Of a stretch of 64,000 bases of DNA, positions 61,457-64,000 are shown in pieces. The first letter of the stretch is position 1. Every line of letters begins with the position of its first letter. This stretch comes from Acridotheres tristis (lineage: Eukaryota; Chordata; Aves; Passeriformes; Sturnidae), in NCBI GenBank assembly GCA_037013685.1, contig CM072884.1, positions 1,674,001-1,738,000 of the forward strand. The letters are read 5' to 3'. The translations under genes were made by a program, and so were the position numbers. The notes beneath the pieces were generated by a model. It saw nothing but the letters and a program-made list of their open reading frames with translations. It had not been told where the DNA came from and ran no database searches.

Positions 61457-64000
61457 CTGCCACCAAGAAAAAAGAAAACACTCATATTTTCAAGTCCTCT
61501 ATTTCAAGTTGCTTTATTCTTTAAGGCCATCTATCCACAAATTTGGTGAAATAGAGGAACAGTTCTATTATGCCTTGGCAACCTATCATATATATTTAAT
61601 TCTCTTTTATTTGGCTCAAAATTTCTGTCCCCATGCCTCCATCATGCTGCAGGTTCACTATAAACTTTCTTACATTGTCCTTTACAAAATATCCTTATCC
61701 TTGAAGTTCTATTCCCTTATATTTGTCACTCCTTTAAGAGATTTGACCAGTATTTGACAACTGAAAGTTCAACATGACTGAAAGAGTAAAAAAAATACTT
61801 TATAACTAGATTTTCTAGATTTTAGTATGATCCTCTATTCCTCTTTCCTTCTGTTACTTCATACTTACAAAGAAAAGGGAAGAAGAGATAAAAAAGATAA
61901 ATGACAAGGGAAAGGAGAAATATTTAGGACCTGGAAACAGTATTTTTTTAATAAATTAATTGTTTTTTTCAATCAGCTTCATGGCTATCTCAACCAACAC
62001 AAAAGTTTGATTGAACAGTCTTCATTATGCAAAACTGGAGATTTACTGCAGCTGTCTCCTGGTGTGTTTGTAGTGTGTGGAAAGGAGAAAAGAGGAAATG
62101 AATAATGAGACTTGCTGTCTGTGACGTGCCATCCCAATGCACTGGGATCTTCTCTGATATTTTCTCAGTTTGTTTTCATAAAAATTCATAAGTTCTGCAT
62201 TTAAATTTGAGTTCTGGCTTGAATAAATCCCAAGACTCGCAGTGAAGCGTAGCTAAGACTGCCAAAATTTCATGCAGCTGTAAATCAAGACCACTCAGGA
62301 TTCCTGCCATCACCACCTAAAACAATAGATTGGCCAGGTCCTCTTCAAATGTGACAAGTGCATCCCAAAATTCAGTGTGAACTCTCTGGCCCAGGCAGAA
62401 AATCAGTAATATTCTAAAATTGAATGGAGTTTTGTCTAGACTGTTTTTTCAGTTCTGATGAATGCAAGGAACTGAACAACAGGAAACCAAGCAGTGCTGC
62501 TTTGCTCCCTACTCAGCATATTTTCCCCATTTAAAAAAATGCTTATTTATAATTTATCTTTGCATTCTTATATAAAAAAATTTTTCAACCAAATTAGGCT
62601 ATGAAAACCAACAAAAATCACTTTTCAAAACCAGTATGGGCCTCACAAGTTGTTTAGAGCTCTCTTTGAACTCTGGTAGCTTCTGATGGATTTTTTTTTT
62701 CCTTACTCCTTCTGTAGGAACACTATGAAGAAAATTTGTGATCTGCCATTAATGCATATTTTATGTAGGAAAAATGCAATAGTAAGAAAAATATAAATAA
62801 TAAAAGCAAAGACCCTGCCTGTGTAGGTTCAGGTCACCACAATATTCGAGAGTCTTCCTGCAGCTGGAAATAAGACACTGAGGAAATTCCATCAGCAGTA
62901 GTATAAAAAACAATTTTTTTCTCTTGCAGGAGAAAAATCTGTATGTAACAGAATGAGAGTTTATATCTTGCTACAACAGAGAAAGAAAAGAATTTAAGGC
63001 TTTCATTTTCCTCAATTTCTACATGGTTTTGTGATGAACTAGCAGTAAGCTTTTAGAAAACTTCAGTATGTATCTATTATCTATAGGAAAAAAGTTGATT
63101 TCCAATCCCCATCTCAAGTGAACAGGGAGTTTGATGTATATTTTATTTAAACATATGAACACTTTAACTGTTCCTTAGAAAGCTTCTAAAATCACCCTTT
63201 AGAAATGGACTTCATTGTGATGATTCCTGGGGCCAGTCACAGTTTAAGTCAAAGTTCAGAGGGTCAAAACTACATTGGTTTGACAGGGAGGAGAGTTTCT
63301 TTTATGCTCAGTTGCTGGAAAACTTCTTGTGAACAACCATTGTGTCTAAACTTGAATTACAGAGCTCAGGGATATCTCCTCCAAAGGTGTTCCTAGAATG
63401 TGTCTCAGTCAGGCCATCAGGACTCAGGACAAAATCCAGTTGTAGTTGCTTCTCTCAAAAAAGAGAAGGCAGGCAAGGAAAGTGCTGCTGCAGTGGAGGA
63501 AGTGATGCTGAAGGAATGGAAAAAAGCTCCTGTTTGACCTGGAACAGAGAGTTCTTAGAGAGCATGGTCAGGGAGAGAGGCCCTGTGCTTCCAAAACACA
63601 GACTCACAAAGTCTTCTAAGCCACCTTTTGGACTTGGAATATTTAAGGGGGTTTTTATTAATTAATTTCTCAAGCAATTAATTTAATTTCTTTAATAAAT
63701 TGCTAGAATACACAAAATTCAGAGCAAGGCAGCTGCCAAATGCTATCTGAAGATCAACTCATAAAACCACAGTGAAAGATGAATTTTCACTGGATGTTAA
63801 GTGGGAATGAGAACTGTGGATTGTGGGGGAGGAATTTTTCTGTGGAGGGAACCCATCAGACATTTCTATGTGTGACAATGCCTGGCTGAATATGATGGCT
63901 GAGGTATAGGAAGATTCAACAGTATTCATTATTTTTAACTGCTTTTCACAAATTCAATGGTACACGTACAGTCTCCTAGCACTGCTTTGTTTGCAAAATG
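61457..64000. other. AT-rich non-coding stretch, no gene recognised
   Basis: If the exon candidate at 61.4 kb is real, this is its upstream intron on the minus strand. Plus-strand frames at 63205-63665 have no recognised product. No transposon recognised. Confidence 0.5.

Overview
The window looks like non-coding nuclear DNA from a bird, probably a songbird: intergenic or deep intronic sequence with no complete protein-coding gene. The case for a bird is nine recognisable fragments of the CR1 LINE family, the dominant avian retrotransposon, plus two solo LTRs resembling avian endogenous-retrovirus LTR families. The unique sequence is AT-rich and CpG-poor, with many short poly-A and AT runs. 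I see no rRNA, tRNA, CRISPR array, bacterial operon or other prokaryotic signal. The family assignments rest on remembered consensus sequences, because no database search was possible.

Layout. From 1 to about 10.7 kb is unannotated AT-rich sequence. CR1 pieces lie at 10.7 kb (minus), 15.7 kb (minus), 17.4 kb (plus) and 23.2 kb (minus, reverse-transcriptase region). A second cluster, all plus-strand, lies at 27.0, 30.7, 32.5, 34.3 and 35.1 kb. A solo LTR at 23723-24184 has TG...CA ends and a perfect 5-bp target-site duplication. A 15-copy perfect hexanucleotide array (34345-34434) sits just downstream of a CR1 3' tail. A second solo LTR ends near 51.75 kb, and a possible older LTR-like element lies at about 49.6-50.2 kb. 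From 52 to 61 kb and from 61.5 to 64 kb I recognise almost nothing.

Gene content. Two short minus-strand segments look like internal exons. One is 92 nt at 61365-61456 and encodes a single hydrophobic segment between a good acceptor and a strong donor. The other is 42 nt at 20605-20646 and encodes a charged 14-residue peptide. Their splice phases are compatible, so most of the window could be introns of one unidentified minus-strand gene. This is a hypothesis: I could not name the gene. Every other long open frame looks like chance or an antisense shadow of a repeat.

Possible regulatory DNA. Several unique blocks look less neutral than their surroundings: a CpG cluster at 37.43-37.67 kb, a CpG-containing block at 18.3-18.8 kb followed by a dense group of transcription-factor-like motifs at 19.3-19.5 kb, a POU/SOX-like pair at 22.69-22.71 kb, and blocks near 29.1 and 43.5 kb. 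They are candidates for conserved enhancers and need alignment across species. I did not find a convincing new biological system here.
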